Source of the DNA: Thiomonas intermedia
Lineage (GTDB): Bacteria > Pseudomonadota > Gammaproteobacteria > Burkholderiales > Burkholderiaceae_C
Length of the DNA stretch: 64,000 nt
Reading direction: 5' to 3'
NCBI RefSeq assembly: GCF_002028405.1
Contig: NZ_CP020046.1
Coordinates: 1,860,001-1,924,000 of the forward strand
Shown: positions 1 to 9,196 of the stretch, piece by piece
How the letters are laid out: every line of letters begins with the position of its first letter
Position numbering within the stretch: the first letter of the stretch is position 1
Program-made: the position numbers and the translations under genes
The notes under the pieces: model-generated
Told to the model about the DNA's origin: nothing
The model's database searches: none
What the model saw: the letters and a program-made list of their open reading frames with translations, nothing else

Positions 1-1061
1 ACCACCTCGTGGCCGACATCGACGCGGCCAGGCACAGCGTGCATCTCATCTTCTACATCTGGCTGGACGATCGCAATGGCCGCCGCGTGGCCGAGGCCCT
101 GCGCCGCGCGGCCGGGCGCGGTGTGGCCTGCCGCGCGCTGGTGGACGATCTCGGCTCGCGGAGCTTCATCCGCAGCGCGCAGTGGCCTGCTCTGGCGGAC
201 GCGGGCGTGCGCGTGCGGCGGGCGTTGCCCGTGGGCAATCCGCTGTTGCGGGCGCTGCGGGGACGCATCGATCTGCGCAACCACCGCAAGCTCGTGGTGA
301 TCGACAACCGACTGACCTACTGCGGCAGCCAGAACTGCGCCGATCCGGCCTTCCTGCCGAAGGCGAAGTACGGTCCCTGGGTGGACGTGTTCCTGCGGTT
401 CGAAGGTCCTGTGGCGCGGCAGAACCAGCACCTCTTCGCCACCGACTGGATGGGGCATGGCGGAGACGATCTGACGGCCATGCTGACCGAGCCGATGCCG
501 CCCGCAAGCCGAGGCTTTGCCGCGCAGGTCATTGCCACCGGACCGACCGACCGGGCCGCAGCCATGCCCGAGCTGTTCGAGTCGCTGATCTTTGCCGCGC
601 GGCGCGAGCTGGTCATCACCACACCCTATTACGTGCCCGGGCCCGCCCTGCAGGCCGCGCTGTGCGCCGCGGCCAATCGCGGCGTGTCCACCACGCTGAT
701 CCTGCCGGCCCGCAACGACGATTTCGCCGTGGGCGCGACCTCCCGCAGCCATTACCGAGCGCTGCTCGAGGCCGGCGTGCAGCTGCACGAGTTCGGCCCC
801 GGGCTGCTGCATGCCAAGACCCTCACCATCGACGGACGTCTCACCCTCATCGGCTCGGCCAATATGGACCGGCGCAGCTTCGATCTGAACTACGAGAACA
901 ACCTCCTCGTGCGCGACGAGGCGCTCACGGCGGCGCTGCACGCGCGCCAGGCGCATTACCTCGCCAGCAGCCGTCGCATCACCCTGGATGACGTGCTTGC
1001 CTGGCGGGCTGGAAGGCGGCTGTGGCAGAACGCCCTGGCCATCGTCGGCCCCATTCTGTAG
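1..1061 (+). CDS. cls: Cardiolipin synthase, phospholipase D family (5' end outside the window)
   Basis: Membrane enzyme that makes cardiolipin by phosphatidyl transfer between phosphatidylglycerol molecules, or a close PLD-type phosphatidyltransferase. Two complete HKD motifs are visible: HRKLVVIDNRLTYCGSQN near bases 282-335 and HAKTLTIDGRLTLIGSAN near 808-861, each with the H-x-K-x4-D core and trailing GS-x-N. The frame is open to base 1; the GTG at 9 lies inside a conserved stretch (HLVADIDAARHSV), so it is not the start and the N-terminus is missing. Only the catalytic half is seen, so ClsA, ClsB and ClsC types cannot be separated. Confidence 0.85.
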   Translation, partial: HLVADIDAARHSVHLIFYIWLDDRNGRRVAEALRRAAGRGVACRALVDDLGSRSFIRSAQWPALADAGVRVRRALPVGNPLLRALRGRIDLRNHRKLVVIDNRLTYCGSQNCADPAFLPKAKYGPWVDVFLRFEGPVARQNQHLFATDWMGHGGDDLTAMLTEPMPPASRGFAAQVIATGPTDRAAAMPELFESLIFAARRELVITTPYYVPGPALQAALCAAANRGVSTTLILPARNDDFAVGATSRSHYRALLEAGVQLHEFGPGLLHAKTLTIDGRLTLIGSANMDRRSFDLNYENNLLVRDEALTAALHARQAHYLASSRRITLDDVLAWRAGRRLWQNALAIVGPIL

Positions 1062-1181
1062 GGCCCTGCAGGGTCGATTCGCGGCGAATCCGAACGGTGT
1101 ATGTCCATTCGCCCCGCGCCCAACGCCAAGACCAACGGCGCGCTACGCTTGCGACCCATTCCCGAACTCACAGGATTCATC

Positions 1182-1571
1182 ATGCGTCTGTTGCACACCA
1201 TGCTGCGCGTCGGCGACCTGCAGCGCTCCGTCGATTTCTACACCGAGGTGATCGGCATGAAGCTGCTGCGCACCACCGACCGCCCCGAGCAGAAATACAG
1301 CCTGGCCTTTCTGGGCTTCGAACCCAACCCGGCGCAGGCCGAGCTGGAGCTGACCTACAACTACGGCGTTGATCACTACGACCTCGGCACGGCCTACGGC
1401 CACGTCGCCCTGGGCGTGGACGATGCCGCCGCGGCCTGCGCGCGCATCAAGGCGGCGGGCGGCAAGGTCACGCGCGAGGCCGGGCCCGTGGCCGGCGGCA
1501 GCACCATCATCGCCTTCGTGCAAGACCCCGACGGCTACAAGATCGAACTGATCCAGCACGGCACGCTTTAA
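1182..1571 (+). CDS. gloA: Lactoylglutathione lyase (glyoxalase I)
   Basis: Converts the hemithioacetal of methylglyoxal and glutathione to S-lactoylglutathione in the cytosol. The 129-residue protein is one compact VOC-fold unit starting [20 protein letters not shown]. The four expected metal ligands are present: His5, the Glu in [10 protein letters not shown], the His in YGHVALGV, and the Glu in YKIELIQ near the C-terminus. The frame is open further upstream to 1101, but MRLLHTML matches the usual family N-terminus, so ATG 1182 was chosen. Ni/Zn dependence cannot be told from sequence. Confidence 0.93.
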   Translation: MRLLHTMLRVGDLQRSVDFYTEVIGMKLLRTTDRPEQKYSLAFLGFEPNPAQAELELTYNYGVDHYDLGTAYGHVALGVDDAAAACARIKAAGGKVTREAGPVAGGSTIIAFVQDPDGYKIELIQHGTL

Positions 1572-1589
1572 GGACAGGCTGACCGAGAC

Positions 1590-1609
1590 CCCCGCCTGCC
1601 GCGGCGGGG
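1590..1609. terminator. GC hairpin between gloA and the SMR gene
   Basis: CCCCGCC and GGCGGGG form a 7-bp stem just after gloA and about 12 bases before the next start codon. No T-run follows on the + strand, so it may be a weak or Rho-assisted terminator, or only a leader hairpin. Confidence 0.3.
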
Positions 1610-1621
1610 TATGCTGCCGTC

Positions 1622-1954
1622 ATGCAATCCTGGTTCTTTCTGTTCGGCGCCATTGCGGCCGAGGTCATCGGCACCACCGCGCTCAAGGCAACCCACGGCT
1701 TCACGCGGCTGGCGCCGTCGCTCGTGGTCGTAGTGGCCTATGCGCTGGCCTTCTATCTGCTGTCGCGCACCATGCAGACCATCCCCATGAGCATTTCGTA
1801 TGCGGTGTGGTCGGGCGTGGGCATCGTGCTCATCACCCTGATCGGCTATGTGGTCTACCGTCAGTCGCTCGATCTGGCGGCGCTCATCGGCCTGGGGCTG
1901 ATTCTGGCCGGCGTGCTGGTGATCCATCTGTTTTCCAAGTCTGTCGCGCACTGA
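1622..1954 (+). CDS. Small multidrug resistance (SMR/EmrE-type) efflux protein
   Basis: Inner-membrane proton-coupled exporter of cationic compounds. At 110 residues with four hydrophobic helices it has the family's usual size. The essential membrane glutamate is present in helix 1 (FGAIAAEVIGTTALKATHGF, about residue 14). Helix 3 carries the typical SISYAVWSGVGIVLI segment and helix 4 the LIGLGLILAGVLVIHL segment. Start ATG 1622 lies shortly after a hairpin following gloA. Whether it exports drugs (EmrE/QacE type) or guanidinium (Gdx type) is not resolved here; the SYAVWSG segment is shared by both. Confidence 0.9.
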   Translation: MQSWFFLFGAIAAEVIGTTALKATHGFTRLAPSLVVVVAYALAFYLLSRTMQTIPMSISYAVWSGVGIVLITLIGYVVYRQSLDLAALIGLGLILAGVLVIHLFSKSVAH

Positions 1955-2086
1955 GCCACGTCGGATTCATCGATCCCGCAGGTTGATGTCAGCATAAATA
2001 TCCGTTGGTCTTGAGGAAGGCATGGCCCTATCTTGTCGGGCTGTTGAAGCGCGCAGCTGACGCGCCATCTTTCTGGAGCACTTCCC

Positions 2087-2875
2087 ATGGCATCCTCCCC
2101 CACTTCGCGCCGCCTGGCGCTGCAATCCACGTTTGTCACCGGCCTTGGACTGGCCACGCTTGGCTCGAAAACGGCCCAGGCCGCAGCGGCTCAGGAGCGT
2201 TTCATGCCGAAAGGCGCCTCCACCTTGGCCGAGCTGGGCAAGAAGCTCGCGGCCGCGCCGCGCCGCCGCGATTTCAAGACCACGCAGATGATTCTGCAGA
2301 ACCGCGACGAATGGGACAGCGAGGCGCTGGATCTGGTGCTCGCCTACGCCGGCCGGCCCAAGCAGGTCTGGAACAACACCCAGCTCGAAGGCCCCTGGCT
2401 GAACCTGATGCGCAATGCGATGAACGCTCAGGTCTGGTCGTTCAAGCATCCCGATTTTCTCGCGGTGTCGGCCACGCACGGCGCCGCGCACATCGCTCTG
2501 TTCGACGATGCGATCTGGGAAAAGTACCAGCTGGGTGCCATGACCAAAGGCAAGGACAAGACCAATACCTGGCTCAAGACACCGCTCGCGGCCGTCGCCG
2601 ATCCGGGGGCCATCGAAGACCCCAAAGGCGTGTATTCGCCGGCCGACAACAGCATCACCGTGCTGCAGCAACGCGGCGCCGTGTTCCTGGCCTGCCACAA
2701 CGCCATCTGGGAATTCACCGGCCATCTGCAGGCCACCGGCAACAATCCCGACAAGGTTTCGCACGAACAGATGGCGGCCGAGTTCACCAACCACCTGGCT
2801 CCGGGCGTGGTGCTCACGCCAGGGATCGTAGCCACCCTGGTGGAGCTTGAGGACGCAGGCTATCGCTACGCCTGA
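2087..2875 (+). CDS. Tat-exported protein, weak DsrE-like features, function unknown
   Basis: The 262-residue protein begins with a twin-arginine type signal (SPTSRRLALQS, then a hydrophobic stretch ending SKTAQA), suggesting folded export to the periplasm. The rest is globular. The segments FLAVSATHGAAHIALFDD and GAVFLACHNAIWEFTG loosely recall the strand-loop-helix pattern of DsrE-like sulfur-relay folds, but this is only an impression. A single Cys lies in ACHN. It is followed after 34 bases by a periplasmic binding protein with its own strong ribosome site, so the two are probably co-transcribed. The role is unknown; coupling to sulfur or metal-oxyanion chemistry is speculation. Confidence 0.6.
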   Translation: MASSPTSRRLALQSTFVTGLGLATLGSKTAQAAAAQERFMPKGASTLAELGKKLAAAPRRRDFKTTQMILQNRDEWDSEALDLVLAYAGRPKQVWNNTQLEGPWLNLMRNAMNAQVWSFKHPDFLAVSATHGAAHIALFDDAIWEKYQLGAMTKGKDKTNTWLKTPLAAVADPGAIEDPKGVYSPADNSITVLQQRGAVFLACHNAIWEFTGHLQATGNNPDKVSHEQMAAEFTNHLAPGVVLTPGIVATLVELEDAGYRYA

Positions 2876-2909
2876 GGTCCGATCCCAAAAACACACAAAG
2901 GAGACCAAG

Positions 2910-3932
2910 ATGCGCCTCACCCCTTCCCCTTCACGCAAGCCACTTCTGGCCGCACTCTTGCTGGCCTTGCCGGTGTTCGCCCACGCGCAGCAGGCCGACC
3001 CGCTCTGGCACGGCAAGGTGCATGCCCCGCAGTACAAGGAAACGGTCTTTCCGCCCTGGCAGCATGGTGCCAACAATCCGGCGCTGAACAAGGGTCTGGA
3101 ATTCACCGTTCCCGAGATCAACGACCTGCCCGACTTTCACGGCAATCTCGATCATCCCAAGCTGGTGATTTTCGTGGCGGGCAACTATTACTTTGCGATG
3201 GCGCCGCTGGTCCAGGCTTTTGAGAAGGAGCATCCGGAGCTCAAGGGGCGCGTGTTCTACGAAACCCTGCCCCCTGGCATCCTGCTCAAGCAGATGAAGG
3301 CCGGCGGCACGGTGACCGTGGGCAATATGACCTGGACGGTCAAGCCCGATGTGTATGCCGCAGGGTTGAAGAAGGTCAAGGCGGGCATTCAGGATGGCAT
3401 GCTCACCGGCGAGGCCATTCCCTATGTGAGCAACGATCTCACGATCATGGTGCCCAAGGACAATCCGGCGCACATCACCGGTCTGGCCGATCTGGGCAAG
3501 CCGGGGGTCACGCTGTCCATGCCCAATCCGGCCTGGGAAGGGGTGGCGCGCCAGATCGAGGCGTCGCTCAAAAAGGCCGGTGGCGATGCGCTGGAGCAGA
3601 TGGTTTACGACACCAAGGTGAAGAATGGCGAGACGGTGCTCACCCATATCCACCATCGGCAGACGCCGCTCTTTCTGATGCAGGGCGTGGCGCAGGCGGG
3701 TGTGACCTGGAAGTCCGAAGCGATTTTCCAGGAGAAGGTGGGTCATGCCATCAGCCATGTGCCGATTCCTGCCGATCAGAACACCACCGCAATCTATGCC
3801 GCGGCCGTGGTCAAGGGTGCGGCCCATCCCCAGGCCGGTCTGATGTGGGCCGAGTTCCTGCGTTCGCCTGCTGCGTTGAAGATCTTCGAAGGCTACGGAT
3901 TCAAACCGGTGTCCCCCCCGAAACCGGCTTGA
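2910..3932 (+). CDS. Periplasmic extracellular solute-binding protein (ModA/SBP_bac_11-like)
   Basis: A 340-residue secreted protein with a Sec signal peptide (basic start, LLAALLLALPVFAHA, cleavage likely before QQADP). The mature part reads like a type 2 periplasmic binding protein: KLVIFVAGNYYFAMAPLVQA starts the first lobe, followed by hinge-like VSNDLTIMVPKDNPAHITGL and a C-terminal segment with HPQAGLMWAEFLRSPAALKI, typical of ModA-type proteins. Start ATG 2910 follows AAAGGAGA; the open frame continues upstream but overlaps the previous gene. No permease or ATPase gene is adjacent, so it may use a distant transporter or act with the Tat protein just upstream. The ligand is not predictable. 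Confidence 0.75.
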   Translation: MRLTPSPSRKPLLAALLLALPVFAHAQQADPLWHGKVHAPQYKETVFPPWQHGANNPALNKGLEFTVPEINDLPDFHGNLDHPKLVIFVAGNYYFAMAPLVQAFEKEHPELKGRVFYETLPPGILLKQMKAGGTVTVGNMTWTVKPDVYAAGLKKVKAGIQDGMLTGEAIPYVSNDLTIMVPKDNPAHITGLADLGKPGVTLSMPNPAWEGVARQIEASLKKAGGDALEQMVYDTKVKNGETVLTHIHHRQTPLFLMQGVAQAGVTWKSEAIFQEKVGHAISHVPIPADQNTTAIYAAAVVKGAAHPQAGLMWAEFLRSPAALKIFEGYGFKPVSPPKPA

Positions 3933-3965
3933 TTTGTAGCGATTACACGCAGTTTGGTTCTTCCT

Positions 3966-3998
3966 TCGCTCCCGCCGTGAGGCCGGAGCGATTTTTTT
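3966..3998 (+). terminator. Rho-independent terminator after the binding-protein gene
   Basis: TCGCTCC pairs with GGAGCGA; the inner arms extend the stem with one mismatch around a GTGA loop, and TTTTTTT follows directly. It lies 34 bases after the stop of the solute-binding protein gene. Confidence 0.85.
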
Positions 3999-4273
3999 GT
4001 CCTTTTTTTCATCCGTTGCGACGCCTTGGCGCGGGGCAAAGTGTGAACCTTTGCACGTTTTGGAGCCTGTCATCAAAAACCCGTTGACGGCGCCGGGTCG
4101 GGGCTTGATTTTGGCGGGGGGCGGTAGCACACTGAAACCAACAGATCCACCACATAACGCGCGTTCGGCATGTCCCGGCGTGCACCAAAGAGGAGGTCCT
4201 TCCACCACAGACAGCGTCCTGGCAAGGTTTTTTGCCCTGCCGTTTTTTCCTTTCCGAAATCAGGAGCCTCACT
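3999..4273 (+). promoter_or_regulatory. Gene-free leader upstream of hpf
   Basis: No gene is recognised. It holds a possible weak promoter (TTGACG at 4084 with an AT-rich stretch about 17 bases downstream), a GGCAA/TTGCC hairpin at 4221-4236 followed by a T-rich tract, and an unused AGGAGGT at about 4191. The hpf ribosome site AGGAG starts at 4262. I see no convincing sigma-54 -24/-12 site. Confidence 0.35.
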
Positions 4274-4606
4274 ATGAATCTGACCATCAGCGGCCACCAT
4301 TTGGATGTCACCCCCTCGCTGCGCACGTATGTCGAGACCAAGCTCGATCGCGTGGTGCGACACTTCGATCAAGTGGTGAATGTGAACGTGCTACTCAGCG
4401 TGGAAAAACTCAAGGAGAAGGAAAAGCGCCAGCATGCCGAATGCAATCTGATGGTCAAGGGCAAATCGATTTTTTGCGAAAGTCAGCATGAAGACCTCTA
4501 CGCAGCCATTGACACCCTGGTCGACAAACTCGACCGACAGGTGGTGGAGCACAAGAACCGTCTGCGTGACCATCAGGCCACGGCGGGCAAACACCTCGCG
4601 AGTTGA
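4274..4606 (+). CDS. hpf: Ribosome hibernation promoting factor
   Basis: Binds the 30S subunit in slow growth and promotes inactive ribosome dimers. The 110-residue protein starts [20 protein letters not shown], the standard start of the HPF/YfiA fold, and carries the basic [18 protein letters not shown] strand and [18 protein letters not shown] helix. It is of short type, with no C-terminal dimerisation domain. AGGAG at 4262 supports ATG 4274; the frame is open to 4232. In many betaproteobacteria rpoN precedes hpf, but here the preceding gene is an unrelated binding protein. ptsN and hprK follow. Confidence 0.95.
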   Translation: MNLTISGHHLDVTPSLRTYVETKLDRVVRHFDQVVNVNVLLSVEKLKEKEKRQHAECNLMVKGKSIFCESQHEDLYAAIDTLVDKLDRQVVEHKNRLRDHQATAGKHLAS

Positions 4607-4630
4607 TCCTGCCCAGCCTTTCTGAGCTGG

Positions 4631-4671
4631 CCCCGAAACCGGGAGGCGCCCTGCGCCGACCGGCTTCGGGG
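4631..4671. other. Hairpin between hpf and ptsN
   Basis: CCCCGAAACCG pairs with CGGCTTCGGGG apart from one mismatch. No T-run follows, so it is more likely an mRNA-processing or stability element than a terminator. Confidence 0.4.
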
Positions 4672-4734
4672 TGGTGACGGACTGCCTCAAAACACGTTTA
4701 CACTCGCTGTCCTCATTGGCACAAGCACGATCCC

Positions 4735-5205
4735 ATGAACCGTCTTGCCCAGATTCTGCCGCCGACCCACGTTCAACTCGATGTGGATGTCAGCAGCAAG
4801 AAGCGCGCGTTCGAGTATGCCGGCCTGTTGTTCGAAAACAGTCTTGGCCTCAACCGGGCGCTGATCACCGACAATCTGTTCGCCCGCGAGCGGCTGGGCT
4901 CCACCGGGCTGGGCCAGGGCGTGGCGATTCCCCATGGGCGGATCAAGGGGCTCAAACAGCCGAGCGCGGCCGTCATCCGCCTGCATCAGCCCATCGCCTT
5001 CGAGGCGCCGGACAATCTGCCGGTGGCCTTGCTCGTCGTGTTGCTGGTGCCTGAGAGCGCCAACGCCAAGCATCTGGAATTGCTCTCCACCATTGCCGAA
5101 ATGCTCTCCGATACCGATCTGCGCGAACAGCTTCTGAGCGAAGCCGACGCTGCCGCGCTGCATCATCGCATCAGCGTCTGGGCACCCTTGCAGACGGCGG
5201 CCTGA
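4735..5205 (+). CDS. ptsN: Nitrogen-regulatory PTS protein EIIA-Ntr
   Basis: Phosphoacceptor of the regulatory Ntr-PTS, known to influence potassium transport and nitrogen/carbon signalling. The 156-residue protein is a single EIIA domain with the active-site region GLGQGVAIPHGRIKG, in which His67 is the predicted phosphorylated residue. It lies between hpf and hprK in the order usual for betaproteobacteria. In E. coli EIIA-Ntr binds the KdpD kinase, and a kdp locus lies 33 kb away here; a functional link in this organism is inference. Confidence 0.95.
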   Translation: MNRLAQILPPTHVQLDVDVSSKKRAFEYAGLLFENSLGLNRALITDNLFARERLGSTGLGQGVAIPHGRIKGLKQPSAAVIRLHQPIAFEAPDNLPVALLVVLLVPESANAKHLELLSTIAEMLSDTDLREQLLSEADAAALHHRISVWAPLQTAA

Positions 5206-5272
5206 GCGCCATGTCGGGCCTGTTGCCGTCCGGCGTGCCGCGTTGGCCAGCCTCTGAATCTGATCCTCTGAG

Positions 5273-6226
5273 TTGAAAGCCTCCACCCTCGCCGCCGAAC
5301 GCCTGTTCGAGGCCAATGCAGCACAACTCATGTGGCAGTGGATCGCGGGGCAGAGTAATCCCGAGCGCCGCTTCGACATGGCCGCCGTCGAGGGCGCCAC
5401 GTCGGGAGCGGACCTGGTCGGCTATCTGAATTACATCCACCCGTTTCGGGTGCAGATCCTGGACTGGCGCGAGGTCGACTACCTCAACAACTCCCATCAG
5501 GAAGACCGGCTGCGCCGCATCCGCCGCATCATCGGGCTGGAGCCGCCCGCGCTGGTGCTGGCAGACGGCAAGGAGCCGCCGCCCTGCCTGATCGACGAGT
5601 GCAATGCGGCGCAGGTGCCGTTGTTTCGCACCGCCGAGACGGCGGCCTTCACCATCGACGTGCTGCGCGCCTATCTGTCCAAGCATTTCGCCAACCGCAT
5701 CACCCAGCACGGCGTGTTCATGGACATTCTCGGCCTGGGCGTGCTCATCACCGGCGAGTCCGGCCTGGGCAAGAGCGAGCTGGGGCTGGACCTCATCACC
5801 CGCGGTCACGGCCTGGTGGCCGACGACTGCGTCGATCTGCTGCGCGTGGCGCAGAACACCATCGAGGGCCGTTGTCCGCCGCTGCTGCAGAACCTGCTGG
5901 AAGTGCGGGGCATCGGCCTGCTCGACATCAAGACGATCTTCGGCGAGACGGCGGTGCGCCGCAAGATGCGGCTCAAGCTCATCTGCCACCTGATCCGCCG
6001 CGAGGTGCTCGATCGCACCTTCGACCGCTTGCCCGCGGGCAATCTGGATGAGGACGTGCTGGGCGTGCCGATCCGCAAGGTGATGATTCCGGTGGAAGCC
6101 GGGCGCAATCTCGGCGTGTTGGTCGAGTCGGCGGTGCGCAACACCATCCTGCAGCTGCGGGGCATCGACACGCTGCGCGAGTTTCAGGAGCGCCAGCGCC
6201 AGGCCATGCAGGACGGCGATGATTGA
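5273..6226 (+). CDS. hprK: HPr kinase/phosphorylase
   Basis: Phosphorylates and dephosphorylates the regulatory serine of HPr-type proteins. The 317-residue protein has an N-terminal lobe (about 1-135) and a C-terminal kinase domain with P-loop GESGLGKSE at 161-169, the catalytic His in QHGVFMD, and the HprK signature [16 protein letters not shown]. An in-frame stop at 5261 leaves TTG 5273 as the only plausible start, so initiation is at a rare codon. It follows ptsN with a 67-base gap. The usual downstream neighbour rapZ is absent; fur lies convergently instead. Confidence 0.95.
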   Translation: MKASTLAAERLFEANAAQLMWQWIAGQSNPERRFDMAAVEGATSGADLVGYLNYIHPFRVQILDWREVDYLNNSHQEDRLRRIRRIIGLEPPALVLADGKEPPPCLIDECNAAQVPLFRTAETAAFTIDVLRAYLSKHFANRITQHGVFMDILGLGVLITGESGLGKSELGLDLITRGHGLVADDCVDLLRVAQNTIEGRCPPLLQNLLEVRGIGLLDIKTIFGETAVRRKMRLKLICHLIRREVLDRTFDRLPAGNLDEDVLGVPIRKVMIPVEAGRNLGVLVESAVRNTILQLRGIDTLREFQERQRQAMQDGDD

Positions 6227-6278
6227 GCGGTAGCGGCTGAGGCGGGGATGCCGCCGCGGGTTTTGCCCACCCGGGCAC

Positions 6279-6752
6279 TTACTCGTGCGGGCGCGCAGCC
6301 AGCGGGGCGTGATCCGCCTTGCTGTAATGCGGACATTCGGGCTTCTTGGCGCAGCTGGCGTAGAGCGACAGCGAGTGCTCCTGCAGCTCGAAGCCCTGTT
6401 CGCTGGCGATCTTTTTCTGCCGCCGCTCGATCTCGGGATCGAAGAACTCCACCACCCGGCCGCAGTCCAGGCAGACCAGATGATCGTGGTGTTTGCCTTC
6501 GTTGATTTCGAACACCGACTTGCCCGACTCGAAGTTGCTGCGCAGCAAGATGCCGGCCTGCTCGAACTGGGTCAGCACGCGGTAAACCGTGGCCAGGCCG
6601 ATGTCCTGCTGCTCGTCGAGCAGCACACGGTACACGTCCTCCGCCGTCATGTGGCGCTGCGTGCCCTTCTGGAAGATTTCCAGGATGCGCAGGCGCGGCT
6701 GAGTCACTTTCAGGCCGGTGTTGCGCAAACCCTGTGCATTGCTCTGAGCCAT
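6279..6752 (-). CDS. fur: Ferric uptake regulator
   Basis: Iron-responsive repressor, 157 residues. An N-terminal winged helix includes [13 protein letters not shown] and the recognition region [18 protein letters not shown]. The metal-binding dimerisation domain has [17 protein letters not shown], and a second Cys pair occurs in [12 protein letters not shown] near the C-terminus. It is transcribed away from bamE, the arrangement known in many betaproteobacteria. The intergenic spacer of about 75 bases must hold both promoters. Confidence 0.96.
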   Translation of the reverse strand: MAQSNAQGLRNTGLKVTQPRLRILEIFQKGTQRHMTAEDVYRVLLDEQQDIGLATVYRVLTQFEQAGILLRSNFESGKSVFEINEGKHHDHLVCLDCGRVVEFFDPEIERRQKKIASEQGFELQEHSLSLYASCAKKPECPHYSKADHAPLAARPHE

Positions 6753-6827
6753 GGGAAACGAGACCGTATTCAGTAGAATGCGCCGATGTTAAACGACCCC
6801 GGCCGCGTTGACCACGCGAGAGTCCCG
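6753..6827. promoter_or_regulatory. Divergent fur/bamE promoter region
   Basis: A short AT-richer spacer (GTATTCAGTAGAATG near 6768-6782) separates the two divergent genes and must hold both promoters. No clear Fur box could be assigned by eye. Confidence 0.45.
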
Positions 6828-7520
6828 ATGCGGTTTCATTCCCTTTTTCGTACCCCCGAACCCCATGATCCGAACCGGCGCCAGCCGTCTGGTGGTCGGC
6901 GGGGCGCGGCGTTTGCGGCCCTGGCTTTGGCGGTGAGCGCAACGGCCTTGCTGGGCGGCTGCGGCAGCACGGCCACCCAGCGCGACATGACCTCGATGTT
7001 CAAACCCTATCGCGCCGATGTCATTCAGGGCAACTTCGTCTCGCGCGAAATGGCCGAGGAACTCAAACCCGGCATGACCAAGGCGCAGGTGCAGGCCATC
7101 ATGGGCACACCGCTGTTGGGCACCATCTTCAATCAGAATCGATGGGAGTATGTGTTCAGCCTGCGACAGGGGTATCAGGAGCCGGTCGTGCGACGGTTCA
7201 CGGTCTCTTTCGACAAGGACGGCAAGATGGTTCGCGCCGATGGCGATCCGCTGCCTTCCGAGGAAGAGTTTGTCGCCCAGATCAATGCGCTTCGCGATGG
7301 GGGTCGCAAACCCAAATCGCTGACCGAAGCGCAATTGCAGGCCGAGATCGCCGCGGCCGACAAGAAGTTCGCGCAAACCAAGCGGCCGCAGGCCACGGCA
7401 TCGCAGCCTGGCAACCTGACCGTGTATGCGCCGCAGTCCGAAATCGCCGCGCTGCAGAACGCCGCGCCCCTGGTGGCGCCGGCCGCGAGCGCGGCCGCAT
7501 CCGCGCCGGGCGCTCAGTGA
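6828..7520 (+). CDS. bamE: Outer-membrane assembly lipoprotein BamE (SmpA/OmlA)
   Basis: Accessory lipoprotein of the BAM complex that inserts beta-barrel proteins. A hydrophobic segment ending in the lipobox ALLGGC marks lipidation. The BamE core follows: [35 protein letters not shown] and the [12 protein letters not shown] strand. The C-terminal third, rich in Ala, Gln and Pro, is a low-complexity extension beyond the roughly 110-residue core. ATG 6828 gives a shorter leader than the open frame at 6786, but the leader before the lipobox is still long (about 44 residues), so the start is uncertain. Confidence 0.92.
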   Translation: MRFHSLFRTPEPHDPNRRQPSGGRRGAAFAALALAVSATALLGGCGSTATQRDMTSMFKPYRADVIQGNFVSREMAEELKPGMTKAQVQAIMGTPLLGTIFNQNRWEYVFSLRQGYQEPVVRRFTVSFDKDGKMVRADGDPLPSEEEFVAQINALRDGGRKPKSLTEAQLQAEIAAADKKFAQTKRPQATASQPGNLTVYAPQSEIAALQNAAPLVAPAASAAASAPGAQ

Positions 7521-7536
7521 GCCTAGGCGCCGCCGT

Positions 7537-8370
7537 ATGAGTACGCCTCTCACCGCACCGCATCGCATCGCCATTGCCGGCGCCAGTGGGCGCATGGGCC
7601 GCACGCTCATCGAGGCCGTGCTGGCCGCGCCCGATTGCAGCGTCAGCGCGGCGCTCGACATGCCCGGCAGTCCGGCCTTGGGGCAGGACGCCGGGGCCTT
7701 CGCCGGGGTGCACACGGGCGTGGCCATCCGTTCCGATCTGCATGCAGCGTTGCAGCATGCGCGCTACTTCATCGACTTCACCCGGCCCGAAGGCACCATG
7801 GCCCACCTGGCCGCATGCGAGGCGGCGGGCGTGGCCATGGTCATCGGCACCACAGGATTCGACGATGCGCAGCTCGCCCGCATCCGCGCCGCGTCGCAGC
7901 GCATCGCCATCGTCATGGCGCCCAATATGAGCATCGGCGTGAACGTGGTGTTCAAGCTGCTGGAGCAGGCGGCGCGTGCGTTGGCGCAGGGCTATGACAT
8001 TGAGATCATCGAAGCCCATCACCGCCACAAGGTCGATGCACCTTCGGGCACCGCGCTGAAAATGGGCGAAGTCGTGGCGGGCGCGCTGGGACGTGATCTC
8101 AAGCAATGCGCCGTCTATGGCCGCGAAGGGGTGACCGGCGAGCGCGATCCGTCCACCATCGGTTTCGCCACCGTGCGCGGCGGCGACATCGTGGGCGATC
8201 ACACCGTGCTGTTCGCGGGCACCGGCGAGCGCATCGAAATCACCCACCGCTCGAGCAGCCGCGCCACCTATGCGCAGGGCAGTCTGCGCGCTGTGCGCTA
8301 TCTCTCCACCCAAACCCACGGCCTGTTCGACATGCAGGACGTGCTGGGCTTCAAGGGCGAGAAGGCGTGA
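7537..8370 (+). CDS. dapB: 4-hydroxy-tetrahydrodipicolinate reductase
   Basis: NAD(P)H-dependent step of lysine and diaminopimelate synthesis. The 277-residue protein has the nucleotide-binding loop [14 protein letters not shown] at its start and the catalytic signature [15 protein letters not shown]. The C-terminal [13 protein letters not shown] is the usual family end. ATG 7537 lies 16 bases after the bamE stop, suggesting co-transcription; the frame is open upstream inside bamE. Confidence 0.97.
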   Translation: MSTPLTAPHRIAIAGASGRMGRTLIEAVLAAPDCSVSAALDMPGSPALGQDAGAFAGVHTGVAIRSDLHAALQHARYFIDFTRPEGTMAHLAACEAAGVAMVIGTTGFDDAQLARIRAASQRIAIVMAPNMSIGVNVVFKLLEQAARALAQGYDIEIIEAHHRHKVDAPSGTALKMGEVVAGALGRDLKQCAVYGREGVTGERDPSTIGFATVRGGDIVGDHTVLFAGTGERIEITHRSSSRATYAQGSLRAVRYLSTQTHGLFDMQDVLGFKGEKA

Positions 8371-8530
8371 ACAGATCCGCCGCGACCGCTCATCGCGCCC
8401 TGCGAGCCTCATTCGGCGTTGCAAAGGTGCGCTGTGCCAACGGGCACGGCTGTGCTTTGCGCCTTGTCTGGAACCCGCAGCATGCGCTGCTCGGCCACGC
8501 CGAATCTGTTCACGCCGTCTGACGCCGCGC

Positions 8531-9184
8531 ATGGGAGGGCTTGCACAATTCTGGCAGCAGGGCGACGCGCTCAGTCACCTCGTGGCGCTACTCTTGCTCG
8601 CCATGTCGGTGGCGAGTTGGTTTGTCATTCTGTGGAAGGCGGCGCTGCTCGGGCGTGCCGTGCGGCGGGTACCGGCCGGCATTGCTGCCTACTGGGGCGC
8701 GCCCTCCGCGCTGCAGGGGGTGGGGGCCACGCAGGCGGCCGACCCCGAGGGCCTGTCCAGCCTTATGGCCGAGACTGCGTCGCGGCTGGCGCGGCCCGAT
8801 ACCGCGCATCGCTGGCAATCGCACGAAGATCGCGTCACCCGTGAATTGCGCGATGCCCTGCAGGCGGCGCAGCGACGCCTGCAGGCAGGCCATGTGCTGC
8901 TGGCCAGCGTGGGCAGCACGGCGCCCTTCGTCGGCCTGTTCGGTACGGTCTGGGGGATCTACCACGCGCTGACGGCGATCGCCGCGAGCGGGCAGATCAG
9001 CGTCGACAAGGTGGCGGGGCCCGTGGGGGAAACGCTCATCATGACCGCGGCCGGTCTGGCCGTGGCCATTCCCGCCGTGCTGGCCTACAACGCCCTGAGC
9101 AAGCGCGCCCGTCGCGTGCAGGGTGCGCTCGAGGGCTTTGCCCACGATCTGCAGCGGCTTCTTGCGGCCAGCCCCGTTCTCTGA
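8531..9184 (+). CDS. exbB: MotA/TolQ/ExbB family proton channel protein
   Basis: Inner-membrane channel subunit that energises TonB-type transport with ExbD. The 217-residue protein has three membrane segments: LVALLLLAMSVASWFVILW, GSTAPFVGLFGTVWGIYHAL (the conserved pore motif) and LIMTAAGLAVAIPAVLAYN. ATG 8531 fits the family start; the longer open frame would overlap dapB. exbD follows after 12 bases. No tonB is adjacent. Confidence 0.93.
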   Translation: MGGLAQFWQQGDALSHLVALLLLAMSVASWFVILWKAALLGRAVRRVPAGIAAYWGAPSALQGVGATQAADPEGLSSLMAETASRLARPDTAHRWQSHEDRVTRELRDALQAAQRRLQAGHVLLASVGSTAPFVGLFGTVWGIYHALTAIAASGQISVDKVAGPVGETLIMTAAGLAVAIPAVLAYNALSKRARRVQGALEGFAHDLQRLLAASPVL

Positions 9185-9196
9185 GGGCCGCGCGTC

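Noticed and set aside
4020-4120. Sigma-54 promoter upstream of hpf
   Set aside because: TTGGCGCG is present but no GC at the right distance gives a -12 element.
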